A DNA stretch of 64,000 bases. Origin: Cylicocyclus nassatus (lineage: Eukaryota; Nematoda; Chromadorea; Rhabditida; Strongylidae). The notes beneath the pieces are model-generated. The model had not been told where the DNA came from and did no database searches. It saw only the letters and a list, made by a program, of their open reading frames with translations. Each line of letters starts with the position of its first letter. Position 1 is the first letter of the stretch. This document shows, one piece after another, positions 62,701-64,000 of the stretch. The translations under genes were made by a program, and so were the position numbers. Location of the stretch: the NCBI GenBank assembly GCA_958299035.1, contig CATQJL010000348.1, positions 62,001 to 126,000 of the forward strand. The letters are read 5' to 3'.

Positions 62701-64000
62701 TGTCAAGGCCTACGAGCGAGTGTCAAGGCCTACGAGCGAGTGTTAATGCCTACGAGTGAGTGTCAAGGCCTACGAGCGAGTGTCAAGGCCTACGAATGAT
62801 TGTCAAGGCCTACGAGCGAGTGTCAAGGCCTACGAGCGAGTGTCAAGGCCTACGAGCGAGTGTCAAAGCCTACGAGCGAGTGTCAAGGCCTACGAGCGAG
62901 TGTCAAGGCCTACGAGCGAGTGTCAAGGCCTACGAGCGAGTGTCAAGGCCTACGAGCGAGTGTCAAGGCCTACGAGCGAGTGTCAAGGCCTACGAGCGAG
63001 TGTCAAGGCCTACGAGCGAGTGTCAAGGCCTACGAGCGAGTGTCAAGGCCTACGAGCGAGTGTCAAGGGCTACGAGTGAGTGTCAAGGCCTACGAGTGAC
63101 TGTCAAGGCCTACGAGCGAGTGTCAAGGCCTACGAGTGAGTGTCAAGGCCTACGAGTGAGTGTCAAGGCCTACGAGTGAGTGTCAAGGCCTACGAGTGAG
63201 TGTCAAGGCCTACGAGCGAGTGTCAAGGCCTACGAGCGAGTGTCAAGGCCTACGAGTGAGTGTCAAGGCCTACGAGTGAGTGTCAAGGCCTACGGCGAGT
63301 GTCAAGGCCTACGAGCGAGTGTCAAGGCCTACGAGTGAGTGTCAAGGCCTACGAGTGAGTGTCAAGGCCTACGGCGAGTGTCAAGGCCTACGAGCGAGTG
63401 TCAAGGCTTACGAGTGAGTGTCAAGGCCTACGAGTGAGTGTCAAGGCCTACGAGTGAGTGTCAAGGCCTACGAGCGAGTGTCAAGGCCTACGAGCGAGTG
63501 TCAAGGCCTACGAGCGAGTGTCAAGGCCAACGAGCGAGTGTCAAGGCCTACGAGCGAGTGTCAAGGCCTACGAGCGAGTGTCAAGGGCTACGAGTGAGTG
63601 TCAAGGCCTACGAGTGACTGTCAAGGCCTACGAGCGAGTGTCAAGGCCTACGAGTGAGAGTCAAGGCCTACGAGTGAGTGTCAAGGCCTACGGCGAGTGT
63701 CAAGGCCTACGAGCGAGTGTCAAGGCTTACGAGTGAGTGTCAAGGCCTACGAGTGAGTGTCAAGGCCTACGAGTGAGTGTCAAGGCCTACGAGTGAGTGT
63801 CAAGGCTTAAGAGCGAGTGTCAAGGCCTACGGCGAGTGTCAAGGCCTACGAGCGAGTGTCAAGGCCTACGAGTGAGTGTCAAGGCCTACGAGCGAGTGTC
63901 AAGGCCTACGAATGATTGTCAAGGCCTACGAGCGAGTGTCAAGGCCTACGAGCGAGTGTCAAGGCCTACGAGCGAGTGTCAAAGCCTACGAGCGAGTGTC

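Larger units (their letters stand above)
47483..63800 (+). repeat. Higher-order repeats of array 2 marked by cttaagagcg
   Basis: A block beginning gtgtcaaggcttaagagcg, followed by a 19-bp tacggcgag unit, a run of gagcgag units, gggctac, gtgactgtc and agacctac units, starts at about 47,483, 48,919, 50,195, 51,631, 53,406, 55,121, 56,038, 57,474, 59,408 and 61,502; another cttaagagcg is at about 63,809. Spacings are 1,436 (three times), 1,276, 1,775, 1,715, 917, 1,934 and 2,094 bp. These are multiples of 20 minus the number of 19-bp units, for example 1,436 = 72x20 - 4. The first six or seven copies are nearly identical over several hundred bases; those at 55,121, 59,408 and 61,502 are rearranged downstream. 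Confidence 0.85.
45418..64000 (+). repeat. 20-bp satellite array (array 2), about 930 monomers
   Basis: The unit is gagcgagtgtcaaggcctac, 20 bp, head to tail in one orientation to the last base of the window, so the right end is not seen. The commonest variant is gagtgag in place of gagcgag, a C-to-T change at a CpG. A 19-bp unit written tacggcgag (one a lost) recurs at fixed places in larger blocks. Other recurrent variants are cttaagagcg, gggctac, gactac, agacctac, gtgactgtc, gaatgag, and cctatgaatgcgtgttaagg. The unit is 60% GC with an AGGCCT palindrome at its centre, so StuI should cut nearly every monomer. The reverse complement has a tag triplet, which closes all reverse frames every 60 bp. 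The forward unit has no stop, but the gtgag, gtgac and cttaag variants supply TGA or TAA often. No gene is supported. Confidence 0.98.

Noticed and set aside
1..64000. CRISPR array
   Set aside because: Units are directly contiguous with no unique spacers, and there are no cas genes. Repeat-with-variant order is explained by tandem satellite evolution.
1..64000. Telomeric repeat tract
   Set aside because: No TTAGGG-like or TTTAGGG-like runs are present on either strand. A subtelomeric position is possible but not shown.
45418..64000. Common origin of the 31-bp and 20-bp units (both contain cgag-type purine motifs)
   Set aside because: Shared words are only four to six bases long and do not align over the units. 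Chance similarity is enough to explain them.

Overview
The whole window is satellite DNA. It holds two directly abutting tandem arrays and no unique sequence longer than a few bases. I found no protein-coding gene, RNA gene, transposon, CRISPR array or conventional regulatory site that I can support. The many long stop-free frames on both strands are a by-product of short repeat units whose length is not a multiple of three.

Array 1 (1 to about 45,417) has a 31-bp unit, roughly 1,470 copies, all in one orientation. Two monomer types are interspersed. Type A reads tgcgggagacgcgagag followed by cactggaaaaaggg. Type B has the same outer parts but the centre catggat, and g instead of a at position 24. 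A recurring short monomer of 25 bp (6-nt deletion) and many diagnostic point variants make it possible to read larger repeats: a 1,575-bp tandem duplication, 862-bp higher-order repeats in two blocks, tandem duplications of 521, 1,414 and 1,210 bp, 1.8-2.0-kb copies, and near-identical segments of about 1-3 kb displaced by 1.9, 5.2, 5.4 or 7.8 kb. Their lengths equal n x 31 plus m x 25, so exchange was in register with the monomer.

Array 2 (about 45,418 to 64,000) has a 20-bp unit, gagcgagtgtcaaggcctac, roughly 930 copies, also in one orientation, with a recurrent 19-bp variant. Higher-order blocks are marked by a cttaagagcg variant and repeat at 917-2,094 bp, 1,436 bp being the commonest spacing. 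A variant set found at its left edge recurs inside the array near 60.3 and 62.4 kb.

The two arrays meet within about 10 bp at 45,417, with no mobile element between them. Array 1 runs off the left end of the window and array 2 off the right end, so neither outer boundary is visible.

Organism: the scale, the higher-order structure and the CpG-decay variants (cg to tg or ca) point to a eukaryote with cytosine methylation, probably a large heterochromatic, pericentromeric or subtelomeric block in a long-read assembly. I do not recognise either satellite and cannot name the species. No genes work together here. The biology of the window is the evolution of the arrays: monomer diversification, block amplification and repeated unequal exchange or conversion.
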